Assembly (NCBI GenBank): GCA_902495945.1
Contig: CABUZD010000017.1
Location: forward strand, 1-22,655
Origin: an uncultured Collinsella sp.
GTDB taxonomy: Bacteria > Actinomycetota > Coriobacteriia > Coriobacteriales > Coriobacteriaceae
Direction: 5' to 3'
Length of the DNA stretch: 22,655 nucleotides
The position numbers and the translations under genes were made by a program. The notes under the pieces were generated by a model, which was not told the origin of the DNA, made no database searches, and worked only from the letters and a program-made list of their open reading frames with translations. Each line of letters begins with the position of its first letter. Position 1 is the first letter of the stretch. Shown here piece by piece: positions 14,419-22,655 of the stretch.

Positions 14419-15093
14419 TCACTGCTCGCGCTCCTCGGCAGTACCCTCGAGCTCCAGCGGCGCCTTGAGCGTGTACTGGTGCTCGGCGACCAGGCCTGTC
14501 TCGAGGTTGTCCGCGTAGTGCGTCATCGTGGGCAGAATCGCCAGGCCAAAGAGCAGCAGCAGCGACGCAAATGCAATGCCCACGAAGAGCGTGGCGAAGT
14601 TGCCCAGGTTGCGCAGGAAAATACGCAAGCGGAAGCGGGAAACAAAACCCATGCGCTCCGGCAGCTGCAAGCCGCGCTTGGTGCCCGATTTGCCGCTCGC
14701 CTCGTGACGAAGGAACTGCAACGGCGTCTTGCCCATCTTGCGAAGCAGGCCCACCAGCGTGATGAGGATGAGCGCGGCGGCGGGAACCACGGCGCACTTC
14801 ACAAAGATCTCCCAGCTCCAGTGCACCTGGAAGGGCGGCAGGCTATACGAACCGTAATAGAGGCTGCGCATGGGCTCGGTAAAGAACACAACGCCGAGCG
14901 CAGTGCCCAAAAGCGCCGCGACCACGCCCACTATGGCGGGAAGTGCCAGGTAGTGCAGCACGATCTCGCGTCGACGATAGCCGCTGGCGAGCAGCGTGCC
15001 GATGATGGCGCTCTCCTCCTCGATGGTGGCGTCGGTAAGGACCACAAAGATAAACGCCATGATCACGATGATGATGTCGAGAACGTCGTCCAC
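14419..15093 (-). pseudogene. FtsX-type ABC permease, middle fragment
   Basis: 224 residues. It carries the first FtsX core: a helix at VLDIIIVIMAFIFVVL, the cytoplasmic loop ESAIIGTLLASGYRRREI (the permease-ATPase coupling region), two further helices, and then a fourth helix after RLRIFLRNLGNFATL. Its frame overlaps the end of the N-terminal fragment by about 30 nt in another register, with the join near 15090-15095. It ends at an in-frame TGA; translation past the TGA continues directly into the C-terminal fragment (SALERLQSVDGALL). There is no start signal of its own. Confidence 0.75.
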
Positions 15094-15902
15094 ATCATGG
15101 AGTCGCCGTCTACGTCGTCGCGCGCGTAGCCAATGCCCTGGTTGGAATCGGCGTCGATGAGGTCATCCACGCGCGCATCGGCATCGGTCAGCGCCTCGAC
15201 CATATCCTGCTCCGCATCGATGCGATCCGCGGTGGGGAGGTCGCGATCGGTAAAGGTAAAGGAGTATGTGTAGGCAGGCGCGCCGCCGGCATCCTCGAGC
15301 GCGGCAAAGCCGGCGTCGGTGACCTCGGCCACGCCATAGGTGATGGTGTTCACCGTAAAGTCGGAGTTGTTGAGGAACAGCGCCTGGCTATCGGGCTGAG
15401 TCATGATGCCGCAGATGGTGTAGGTGCGACCCTCGAGCTCGACTTTATCGCCCACGGACAGGTTGTTATTGGTGGCGAAGACGCGGTCGATGGCCACCTC
15501 GTCGTCCGCCTTAGGCCGCCTACCTTCGCAGTAGGACGCGATATCGACCTTGGTGCGATGCGCATAGGTGCGCAGCGTGCGCTTGGTGCCGTCGTCGCCG
15601 GCGGTCTTTTTGACCATGGCGTCGATGGAGAAATTCTTGTAGAGCGCGACGCCGCCGACGTCGCCGGCTGCATCCTCGGCGGCCTTGAGCTGGTCTTTGG
15701 TGGCCTCGAAGGAAGTGGTCACGCGGCCGTCCTCGATCGTGTACGCATCGCGCATGTCGTCGATAAGGCAGCCGATGGAGTGGGCTGCGAGCAAAAAGCC
15801 CGAGGTGAGAGCGATGCTTCCGCACATAAGCAAAAAGATGCCCAGGTACTTGCCGATATTGCGGCGCAACTCGCGTGGGAGACGTTTTGCGAGAGGTGTC
15901 AT
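15063..15902 (-). pseudogene. FtsX-type ABC permease, N-terminal fragment
   Basis: About 279 residues from ATG at 15902: LRRNIGKYLGIFLLMCGSIAL is the first membrane helix, then a MacB-like extracytoplasmic domain. It loses homology at SMM, after which out-of-frame residues WTTFSTSSS lead to TGA at 15065. The -1/+2 shifted frame continues as DDVLDIIIVIMAF. A TG duplication at ATGATGTG could explain it. It begins 8 nt after the ATPase stop, as expected for an ABC operon. Intact, the permease would be about 890 residues. Confidence 0.75.
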
Positions 15903-15910
15903 GGCGCCGT

Positions 15911-16624
<714 letters not shown>

Positions 16625-16717
16625 GGTATCCCCCATTGTTAGCCTAGTACTACTTTATGAACGTAATAGTAAACCTTGGCGAACTATTTTGGGGCGAGGC
16701 CTAGGATTTATTTCAGA

Positions 16718-17923
16718 CTAGGCGCGGGATTTGGCGCGTGAGAGGGCCAGGCCTACGGCGGCAATGGCGGCGGCGAAGAGCACGGTGACGCCCAGGTCGC
16801 AGGCGATGTCACCCAACACGGTGGACGTCAGATCCGAAGCGAGCGCCTTGCCAATCGCGTCGTTCACCCAATACGTCGGCACAAAGTGCGCCACCGTCTG
16901 CACGGCCGAGCCCATCAGCGACAGCGGCATCCAAGCGCCGCCCAAAAACGTCATGAGCATGCCGAGCAGGTTGCCCACACCGTTAAGCAGCTCCTCGCGC
17001 GCACCCAGGCTCGACAGCGCAAAGCCAACGGCCAGAGGCGTGCACGCCAGGGCAAACGTCGCCGACAGCGCCAGGCACACACGACCCACGCCGACCTCGG
17101 CAACCGCGCCGGCAAAGCCCACGACGCCCATCATGCTCGACACAAACCAGATGCAGACGGTGAGCACGGCGGCGGCCGCAAACACGGCAAGCGAGCGCTG
17201 GCGCTCGGAGACCGGGCCGGCCTCCATGCGGCGCACACGCTCGGGCTCGTTCATGCCCGAGAACACCAGTCCCACCGACACGATGACCGACGAGATGATC
17301 GCGTACGCGCCAAAGTTGAAGTACGACTCGAGCGTGGCGGCGGCAGTCGAGTCGACCTTGACCTGCTCGATCTCGACCTCGGCACGCTCGGTGGCCGCGT
17401 GTTCGGCAGCCTTGGCAACGTCGCCGTTAGAAGCAGCGGGCTCAAGCGCCGCCGCAGCGCCCGCGAGCGAGATCCAGCGCGAAGCCTCGGCAGACGAAAG
17501 CGCCGCCGCCATGGTGCCGGCACCGTAGGTCACATCGAGCTTGGGCAGGGACTCCCCCGCGCGGGCAGCCGCGACCAGGTCGTCCTCGAACCCCTCCGGG
17601 ATAAAGAACACGCAGTCGGCGCTGCCCTTGGCGCTGTTGCTCTTGGAGAGCGCGTCCGCAAGGTCGTACGTGTCATCGCCGACGCCCGTGACCAGGTCAA
17701 ACCGCGAACCTAGGTGCTTGGTGAGCGCAAGTGAAAGATCACTGCCATCGCGGTCGACCACGATCACGTTGGCGTCGTAGGGCTTGTACTCGGTGAGCTG
17801 CGACGAGTTCCAGCTCACGGATGCCGCGATGAATACGCCCATCAGCGAAATGAACACCGTATAGATGAGCAGGTAGAACGGGTGCGCCAGCGCCATGCGA
17901 AGCGCGGTCTTAAAGGTGCTCAT
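16718..17923 (-). CDS. ABC-2 type permease (second of a pair)
   Basis: 401 residues from ATG at 17923 (AGGAG 5 nt upstream; the upstream in-frame TTG would bury it). The topology is that of ABC-2/YhgE-like exporters: one helix (about 17-37), a long extracytoplasmic segment (about 40-205), then five or six helices to the C-terminus (FNFGAYAIISSVIVSVGLVFSG onwards, split over 205-395). The middle is Ala/Glu-rich and helical. The start overlaps the end of the preceding permease gene by 14 nt, so the two are translationally coupled and probably form a heterodimer with the ATPase at 19107-20045. A small GCCTAG/CTAGGC hairpin spans the stop codon. The substrate is unknown; drug, peptide or lipid export is typical. 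Confidence 0.82.
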   Translation of the reverse strand: MSTFKTALRMALAHPFYLLIYTVFISLMGVFIAASVSWNSSQLTEYKPYDANVIVVDRDGSDLSLALTKHLGSRFDLVTGVGDDTYDLADALSKSNSAKGSADCVFFIPEGFEDDLVAAARAGESLPKLDVTYGAGTMAAALSSAEASRWISLAGAAAALEPAASNGDVAKAAEHAATERAEVEIEQVKVDSTAAATLESYFNFGAYAIISSVIVSVGLVFSGMNEPERVRRMEAGPVSERQRSLAVFAAAAVLTVCIWFVSSMMGVVGFAGAVAEVGVGRVCLALSATFALACTPLAVGFALSSLGAREELLNGVGNLLGMLMTFLGGAWMPLSLMGSAVQTVAHFVPTYWVNDAIGKALASDLTSTVLGDIACDLGVTVLFAAAIAAVGLALSRAKSRA

Positions 17924-19097
17924 AGCGGCTCCTTCCAAAAATCAGCGTGGCGGCGGCAACAAACACCAGCGTCATGAGGACCAGCGCGCCCGCGCGAACG
18001 GCAAAAGGCCCCAAGTCTTCAAAGAAATACAGGCGGTTGAACATGTCGCAGATAAGCTTGACGGGGTTGAGCCAGCACTCAGCCGGGCAGGCGCGGGCGA
18101 CGTCGTCGGCAAGCGCCATCGCTGGCTCGCCGTAGAGGCCGGCGAACAGGGCGCACGTAGTGGCAAAGCCCGTGAGGATGCCAGACTTGGACGCCTTGCC
18201 GCCCTTAACGGGAAGCGTGCCCACAAAGAGTCCCAAGCCCGTGGCGGCAAGCGCGGAAGCGGCGCCGCCCACCAAACACAGCCCCTCGCGCCCGCCAAAG
18301 TCGACGCCCACGACCAGACGCACGTAGCCGATCGCGATCGCCATCGAGGCAAAGGAGACCAGCCACGAGCCCACAAAGATACCGGCCAGCGGCGCCGTTT
18401 TGGAAAGACCGCCCACGCAGCGACGCGCGCCAAGACCCGACAGATTGGGCTGCAGGTCGATGACGCTCAAGGCGGCAAACTCGGCAGACATCATCGCGAC
18501 CAGGCCAAAGAGCGCGTAATAGTAGATGACCGTGCCGTCGGGTGTGGTGCGTGTCAGGCTTACGCGGCGGGTGCCGCCCTCGAGCGACAGGGCGCGCGCA
18601 ACCGCCTCGGGGTCGGCGAGCGCCGCCGGGTTGTCCTGGGCAATCTGGGACATGAGCTCGGCATTTTGTGTATACGAGCTTGCCACCGTCTCCAGGATGC
18701 TGCGATCGGTGAGCACCGATGATGCGCGCGAGCTGTCGTAGCTCGATAGCAGTGTGAGCTTGGGCGTGCCCGCAGCGTCGACCGTATAGATACCCGCGAC
18801 CTCACCGGCCTTGAGCGCACGGTTCGCATCGGCTGCGTCGTCGAGCTCGTGGATCTCGAGCAGCTGGTCGTCGCCTTCCTTGGCAAGCGACGTCGCCACA
18901 TCCTTAAAGGTCGAAGCGTCCCAGACCTTGTCCGCCACGACGGCAACCGGCACCGGGTCGACCGTGCCGTCGGAGCTCAGGTTCGCAAACATAAACATGA
19001 ACATCGTGGAAAGCGCGATGGGAAAGAGGGCGCCCCAGACCCACGTGCTCGGCCGGCGCAGCAGCGTTTTGACCGTGATGATAATGGTGTTGAACAT
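17910..19097 (-). CDS. ABC-2 type permease (first of a pair)
   Basis: 395 residues. The N-terminal helix near LRRPSTWVWGALFPIALSTM is followed by a long extracytoplasmic domain (about 40-195). Membrane helices then run to about residue 390 (DGTVIYYYALFGLVAMM, APLAGIFVGSWLVSFASMAIAIGY and others). It ends in FGRSRYEHL. This is the same design as the next gene, hence a heterodimeric exporter. ATG at 19097 lies 9 nt after the ATPase stop; its ribosome binding site AGGGGG overlaps that TAG. Cotranscribed with the ATPase and second permease as a DrrAB-like module. Confidence 0.83.
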   Translation of the reverse strand: MFNTIIITVKTLLRRPSTWVWGALFPIALSTMFMFMFANLSSDGTVDPVPVAVVADKVWDASTFKDVATSLAKEGDDQLLEIHELDDAADANRALKAGEVAGIYTVDAAGTPKLTLLSSYDSSRASSVLTDRSILETVASSYTQNAELMSQIAQDNPAALADPEAVARALSLEGGTRRVSLTRTTPDGTVIYYYALFGLVAMMSAEFAALSVIDLQPNLSGLGARRCVGGLSKTAPLAGIFVGSWLVSFASMAIAIGYVRLVVGVDFGGREGLCLVGGAASALAATGLGLFVGTLPVKGGKASKSGILTGFATTCALFAGLYGEPAMALADDVARACPAECWLNPVKLICDMFNRLYFFEDLGPFAVRAGALVLMTLVFVAAATLIFGRSRYEHL

Positions 19098-19106
19098 GGC
19101 TGCCCC

Positions 19107-20045
19107 CTAGTCGCGCAGCTCGCGGCCGGTGATCTCGAGGAACACGTCGTTGAGGGTCGGCGGCTCGGAATAAATGCGGCCAAGCGCCACGTCATGCGAG
19201 CGCAGCGCATCGAGAATGTCCGTCAGGTTATGCGGGCTCGCCTCGCACGAAAACGTGAGCTGGCCCGCCGTCGCCGACAGGTCCAGGACATGCGGCAGGC
19301 TCGCGACGGCACCGAGCGCCGCGCTCGGCACCTCGCCGACCTCGATCACGATCTTCTCGCCCATCTGAATCATGCGCTTGAGTTCGTCGTTGGTGCCCTG
19401 CGCCAGCACGCGCCCGCCGTCCATGATCATGATGCGGCTGCAGATCTGCTCGACTTCCTCCATATAATGGCTGGTATACACCACCGTGGCGCCCTCGTCG
19501 CGCAGGCGGCAGATGCCCTCCAGGATGGCGTTGCGACTCTGCGGGTCGACCGCCACCGTGGGCTCGTCAAAGAAGATGAGCTCGGGCTTGTGCGCGATGC
19601 CGCAGGCGATGTTGAGGCGACGCGCCAGGCCGCCCGAGAGCTTGCCGGGGCGGAACTTCGTAAAGTCGCCCAAGCCGACAAAGTCGATCGCCTCGTCCAC
19701 CAGCGCGCGGCGGCGTTTGCGGTCGTTGACGTAGAGACTGCAGAAATAGTCGATGTTCTCGCGCACGGTGAGCTCGTCGAACACCGCCACCTGTTGCGGC
19801 ACCACGCCGATGCGGCGCTTGAGGTCGTAGCGGGCGGGCGTCATGGGCTCGCCAAAGAGCTCGATGGTGCCTTTGTCGTAGGCAAGCAGCTGCAGGATAC
19901 AGTTGATGGACGTGGTCTTGCCCGAGCCGTTGGGACCCAGCAGGCCAAAGATCTCGCCGGGGGCGATGCTCAGGTTAAAGTGGTCGAGCGCGATAAGATC
20001 GTCATAGCGCTTGACGAGGTTTTCGACGTGGACGATGTCTGTCAT
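19107..20045 (-). CDS. ABC-2 exporter ATPase, DrrA type
   Basis: 312 residues from ATG at 20045. Walker A GPNGSGKTT (37-45), signature LSGGLARR (136-143), Walker B LIFFDEP (156-162), D-loop region VAVDPQ and H-loop TSHYMEE (His193) are present. The C-terminal 80 residues match the DUF4162-type regulatory tail (…PPTLNDVFLEITGRELRD). LSGG-L and VDPQSR are typical of ABC-2 (DrrA/CcmA) exporters. It is the first gene of the exporter operon and is divergent from the two-component system 198 bp away, which is the usual arrangement for sensor-controlled drug or peptide exporters. Its ribosome binding site is weak (AAGG); no firm promoter was seen. Confidence 0.9.
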   Translation of the reverse strand: MTDIVHVENLVKRYDDLIALDHFNLSIAPGEIFGLLGPNGSGKTTSINCILQLLAYDKGTIELFGEPMTPARYDLKRRIGVVPQQVAVFDELTVRENIDYFCSLYVNDRKRRRALVDEAIDFVGLGDFTKFRPGKLSGGLARRLNIACGIAHKPELIFFDEPTVAVDPQSRNAILEGICRLRDEGATVVYTSHYMEEVEQICSRIMIMDGGRVLAQGTNDELKRMIQMGEKIVIEVGEVPSAALGAVASLPHVLDLSATAGQLTFSCEASPHNLTDILDALRSHDVALGRIYSEPPTLNDVFLEITGRELRD

Positions 20046-20231
20046 GAGGCGGCCCTTCTGTTGGTCGTGACCCGATACGATTGCATCATCGCAGGAGCCG
20101 CCGGCGCGCACCAGTGAGCTTTGTCACGAGTGTAGGGCTTGGTCGCGCGGCCCGCCGGTGCCCCCGCTTTGCCGCGTGGGAGGAATGTCACGGTTGCTCC
20201 GGGTGGCCCCTCCACCACGCGCGGCTTCGCG

Positions 20232-20237
20232 TACAAT
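20232..20237 (+). promoter_or_regulatory. -10 box (TACAAT) suggesting a leaderless histidine kinase mRNA
   Basis: TACAAT ends 6 nt before the kinase ATG at 20244, so transcription would start at or next to the start codon. No Shine-Dalgarno precedes that ATG. Leaderless mRNAs are common in Actinobacteria. No convincing -35 is seen. Confidence 0.5.
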
Positions 20238-20243
20238 ACCCGT

Positions 20244-21389
20244 ATGAACAGGCTTTTCGACAAATCGATCGTGCTGGCGTGCTGCATTGCGGCCGCCACG
20301 GGCCTTGCTGTGGACGCTCACCTGGTCGCGGCGTTTTGCCTTGGCGTTATTGCCACTTCTCTGGCCGAGGTCGCACAGGGGGAACACACGCGCCGCGCAA
20401 GCGAGACCGCAAGTTACGCTTACATCATCGCGGCTGTCTTCGTGCCGCCGTTTGTGCCGTTTGCGCCTCTCATCCTCTATGACATCGCGCGACGCGTGCG
20501 CCGTGAACGCATCTGGCCCGCGCTGGCGATTGGCGCCGTGTTTGTCTGCGCGCTTGTCGCGGACCTTCGCGGCGGCGCGCTCACCACCCGAACGCTCCTG
20601 CTGACCGCCATCCTCTCGGTTGCCGCCACCTTGCTATCGCTACGTACCGCCCAGCTGGAGCGCGAGCAGCAGCGCATGCACCGTACCCGCGACGAGCTGC
20701 AAGAACGAGCCCTCGCGCTCGAAGCGCGCAACCGCGACCTTGCCGACCGCCAGGACTACGAAGTCGAGCTCGCGACGCTCGCCGAACGCGCGCGTATCGC
20801 GCGCGAGATTCACGACAATGTGGGCCACCAGCTCACGCGCGCCTCGCTGCAGGCTGAAGCCCTACGCGTGGTCCACGCCGACGAGCCTGGCGTCGCCGCC
20901 GATTTCGCCGACGTTAAACGCACGGTTGACGAGGCGCTCCAGCTTGTGCGCATCAGCGTCCACGCGCTCAACGACAACGCCGTCGACCTTTCCGTGCAGC
21001 TCGAACGCATTGTTGAAGGCGCGCGCTCGGACGGCGGCCCGCAGATTGAGCTTGAAGTTTTGGCCGAGCATGCGCCCGCAAATGTCGCCAACTGCTTTGC
21101 AGCGGTCCTGCGCGAGGCGCTCTCCAATACCATGCGCCACGCTTGCGCCCAGACCGTCACCGTACGATGCATGGAGCATCCGTCGTTTTACCAGCTTGTC
21201 GTTACCGACGATGGCGCTGGTGGGGTCCACGCAAGCGGCCGCGACGCCGCAGAGGGCATGGGGCTCGCCTCCATGCGCGAGCGCATCGAGGCGCTTGGTG
21301 GCGCCTTTACCGCCGGCCCGCGTGCCGGCTCCCCCGGCTGGCGCGTGTTTGCCACCGTTCCCAAACAGCAAGGAGATGAGGGCCGATGA
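20244..21389 (+). CDS. Sensor histidine kinase, NarL/DesK-type (HisKA_3)
   Basis: 381 residues from ATG at 20244; the longer upstream frame is not membrane- or domain-like. The N-terminal part (about 8-135) has several short membrane segments and almost no extracytoplasmic loop, so it senses within the membrane. A coiled coil follows (about 135-180). HisKA_3: AERARIAREIHDNVGHQL with phospho-His H190. HATPase: N-box REALSNTMRHA (N295), G1 DDGAGG (322-327), G2 GMGLASMRER (338-347). Family role: autophosphorylates and passes phosphate to the adjacent regulator. Its TGA overlaps the regulator's ATG. Divergence from the DrrAB-like exporter suggests that exporter is its target (inferred). Confidence 0.9.
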   Translation: MNRLFDKSIVLACCIAAATGLAVDAHLVAAFCLGVIATSLAEVAQGEHTRRASETASYAYIIAAVFVPPFVPFAPLILYDIARRVRRERIWPALAIGAVFVCALVADLRGGALTTRTLLLTAILSVAATLLSLRTAQLEREQQRMHRTRDELQERALALEARNRDLADRQDYEVELATLAERARIAREIHDNVGHQLTRASLQAEALRVVHADEPGVAADFADVKRTVDEALQLVRISVHALNDNAVDLSVQLERIVEGARSDGGPQIELEVLAEHAPANVANCFAAVLREALSNTMRHACAQTVTVRCMEHPSFYQLVVTDDGAGGVHASGRDAAEGMGLASMRERIEALGGAFTAGPRAGSPGWRVFATVPKQQGDEGR

Positions 21390-22015
21390 GGCTCATCGTT
21401 GTCGACGACGACCGCTTGGTGGTCGATTCACTCAAGATTATCCTGGGCGCTAAGCCGCAGATAGAGGTGGTGGGCACCGGTGCCGACGGCGACGACGCGG
21501 TGGCTCTCTACGCCGAGCACGCACCCGATATCGCGCTGCTCGACATTCAGATGCCAGGGCGCGACGGCCTTTCGGCGGCGCGCGAAATCCTTGAGCACTA
21601 CCCCGCGGCACGCGTGGTGTTTCTGACGACATTCTCAGATGACGAGTACATTGTGTCGGCGCTCAAGCTAGGCGCCCGCGGTTACCTGATCAAGACCGAT
21701 GTCGCCGCCATTCCTCCAGCGTTGGCGCAGGTCATGGACGGCAAACGCGTACTCGAGGGCAAGGCGATCGAGGATATCGATTTTGACGGAACGGGTATCG
21801 AGGCCGGCGCAACCCGCCGGCCCGCGGCCTTTGTCAGCCTGACTGACCGCGAGTTCGAAGTCGCCGAGCTCATCGCCCGCGGCCTCGACAACAAGGAGAT
21901 TGCCGCCACCGCCTATATGGGCGAAGGCACCGTGCGCAACCACATCAGCTCGATCCTTGCCAAAATGGGCCTGCGCAACCGCACGCAGATCGCCATCGCC
22001 TACCTGCGGGGATAG
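21386..22015 (+). CDS. Response regulator, NarL/LuxR family
   Basis: 209 residues. Receiver domain (1-120) with acidic D7-D8-D9, phospho-acceptor D53 in LLDIQMPG, T81/T82 and K103. A LuxR/GerE helix-turn-helix follows (about 150-207; LTDREFEVAELIARGLDNKEIA, split over 152-173, then GTVRNHISSILAKMG). Family role: dimerises when phosphorylated and activates transcription. ATG at 21386 overlaps the kinase stop (ATGA), with a ribosome binding site AAGGAGATGAGGG upstream, so the pair is tightly coupled. No other gene follows in this unit; the first strong hairpin is about 190 nt downstream. Confidence 0.93.
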   Translation: MRLIVVDDDRLVVDSLKIILGAKPQIEVVGTGADGDDAVALYAEHAPDIALLDIQMPGRDGLSAAREILEHYPAARVVFLTTFSDDEYIVSALKLGARGYLIKTDVAAIPPALAQVMDGKRVLEGKAIEDIDFDGTGIEAGATRRPAAFVSLTDREFEVAELIARGLDNKEIAATAYMGEGTVRNHISSILAKMGLRNRTQIAIAYLRG

Positions 22016-22141
22016 GCGCCCAACGGTCAACCGCCCCGGCATAGTTTTGTTCGGGCGGCCCTGCACGAATGCCTCCGCAAGCCTCGCGGGACCAAAATGA
22101 TCTGTTTTCCTCCGTCCCCAAGGGATCAGCCGGAACCGCGC

Positions 22142-22301
22142 GCCACGAAATGGGCCCATCTACTACGTTTAGTCCAGCACCCCCGACCATAACCGCGTTT
22201 CATGAAAAACCGCAGGCGTTTTACCTGCGGTTTTTATTTCGCATTATTTGCCATGGTTGAGGGTAGCGGCTTAAACGTAGTAGATGGGCCCATTTCGTGG
22301 C
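22142..22301. repeat. Nested inverted-repeat module 1 (30-bp perfect arms)
   Basis: The 30-nt arm 22142-22171 (starts GCCACGAAATGGGCCCATC) is the exact reverse complement of 22272-22301. The centre, 22221.5, coincides with the terminator hairpin at 22205-22235. Between arm and hairpin there is a further weak pairing (ACCATAACC / CCATGGTT). The whole could form a large cruciform or be a mobile hairpin element. Confidence 0.75.
22205..22235. terminator. Strong bidirectional terminator hairpin
   Basis: AAAAACCGCAGG (22205-22216) and CCTGCGGTTTTT (22224-22235) are perfect reverse complements with a 7-nt loop. A5 and T5 flanks allow termination in both directions. It probably ends the two-component operon. 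Confidence 0.85.
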
Positions 22302-22394
22302 AGACGGGTCACGAGGCAGCCCTCGCAAGGCCAAAATGGTCCGTTTTCCTCCGTCCACGGGAAATCAAAGGCTGTTACGGATATGGCGCCATTT

Positions 22395-22548
22395 CAAAAC
22401 CATGCCGGATTACGGGGCTAAAGTCGGGGCCCTCATCCATACCTTCATTTTTTGAAAAACGGCAGGCTATCTACCTGCGGTTTTGTTTTTGCGATTTTCG
22501 GTATGGTTGGGAGTTCGCTATCCAGCCCCGTAAACCGGCATAGTTTTG
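22395..22548. repeat. Nested inverted-repeat module 2 (25-bp arms)
   Basis: The arm 22395-22419 (starts CAAAACCATGCCGG) is the reverse complement of 22524-22548 with 2 mismatches. The centre, 22471.5, coincides with the hairpin at 22455-22484, the same architecture as module 1 but with different arm sequence. The 3' arm contains CCGGCATAGTTTTG, also present at 22036-22049. Confidence 0.7.
22456..22484. terminator. Second terminator-like hairpin
   Basis: AAAACGGCAGG and CCTGCGGTTTT form an 11-nt stem with one G-G mismatch and a 7-nt loop. It is followed on the plus strand by GTTTTT. It is a diverged copy of the hairpin at 22205-22235. Confidence 0.7.
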
Positions 22549-22563
22549 TTAGCGGCAGCCTAA

Positions 22564-22615
22564 CCGCGCGTTCACGCGCGGGGGCCGGGGGGGGGGTTTT
22601 TGCCCCCCCCCCCCC
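22564..22615. repeat. GC hairpin followed by a G10 / C13 homopolymer hairpin
   Basis: CCGCGCG-TTCA-CGCGCGG (22564-22581) is followed by ten G (22587-22596), TTTTTG and thirteen C (22603-22615). The homopolymers can fold into a very stable hairpin. Such runs are unusual and error-prone, so lengths may be inaccurate. Another hairpin, GCCAGC/GCTGGC (22623-22643), follows. Confidence 0.55.
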
Positions 22616-22655
22616 AAACACTGCCAGCAAGTTGCGGGCTGGCTGTGTGCCCCGG

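Larger units (their letters stand above)
22016..22655. other. Gene-free region with tandem nested inverted repeats
   Basis: 640 bp with no credible gene. It contains two structurally alike modules with centres 250 bp apart (22142-22301 and 22395-22548), each an outer inverted repeat around a terminator-like hairpin. It also holds direct repeats with CCAAAATG...TTTTCCTCCGTCC (about 22082-22119 and 22319-22357), the shared segment CCGGCATAGTTTTGTT (22036-22051 and 22535-22550), a GC-rich hairpin (22564-22581) and a G10/C13 hairpin (22587-22615). Confidence 0.75.

Noticed and set aside
14419..14421. In-frame TGA as a recoded codon (selenocysteine or stop reassignment)
   Set aside because: Other genes in the window end at TGA normally, no SECIS-like context was seen, and the same gene also has a frameshift, so decay or error is simpler.
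16640..16672. TACTA...TAGTA inverted repeat before the MacB-type ATPase as a TetR operator
   Set aside because: Only about five bases per arm match and overall symmetry is poor; not enough to call an operator.
19107..20045. DEPTVAVD instead of DEPT-x-GLD in the exporter ATPase as an inactivating change
   Set aside because: VxVDPQ variants are common in DrrA/CcmA-type ATPases; the Walker B Asp and catalytic Glu are intact.

Overview
The window reads as chromosomal DNA of a high-GC Actinobacterium of the class Coriobacteriia, most likely a gut Collinsella or close relative. This rests on strong G/C third-position bias, pervasive antisense shadow ORFs, short intergenic repeats containing TTGGGGAC, and an NRAMP-type transporter with the altered metal site I associate with Eggerthella-type magnesium transporters. 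I see no rRNA, tRNA, CRISPR array, transposase or phage gene.

Layout. Positions 1-516 are gene-free and hold hairpins, a 17-bp inverted repeat and the terminator of the first operon. Positions 517-3632 (minus) carry an NRAMP-related transporter behind a PRC/MgtE_N/CBS membrane protein. Their ~330-nt leader has an extended -10 promoter, a foldable three-way junction whose closing stem competes with a second hairpin, and a tiny overlapping ORF. Positions 3961-6590 (minus) hold three envelope-type genes: a NodB-fold protein that has lost its metal ligands, a PRC-barrel protein and a YtxH-like protein. Positions 6721-8952 (minus) hold a small protein resembling the N-terminal domain of cyanophycin synthetase, downstream of a CorC/CNNM-type CBS transporter. 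A hemolysin III/TrhA (PAQR) protein follows at 9061-9744 (minus).

A membrane-anchored alpha/beta hydrolase (9931-10902, plus) has a good sigma70-type promoter bracketed by two related palindromes. It converges on a DUF362/ferredoxin protein (11027-12232, minus) across a bidirectional terminator. A repeat-rich gap (12233-12580) precedes a run of minus-strand genes: a SAM methyltransferase, a FtsX-type ABC permease broken by one frameshift and one in-frame TGA, its intact ATPase, and a separate DrrAB-like exporter of two ABC-2 permeases and an ATPase. Divergent from that exporter is a NarL/DesK-type two-component system (20244-22015, plus), which probably regulates it. The window ends in 640 bp of non-coding DNA with two tandem nested inverted-repeat modules and a G10/C13 hairpin.

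Themes: (i) divalent-cation handling, probably Mg2+, by the NRAMP-related protein, the MgtE-like protein and the CorC-type protein; (ii) cell-envelope proteins; (iii) ABC export under two-component control. The least explained elements are the leader RNA, the NodB pseudoenzyme, the stand-alone cyanophycin-synthetase-like domain and the nested inverted repeats at the end.
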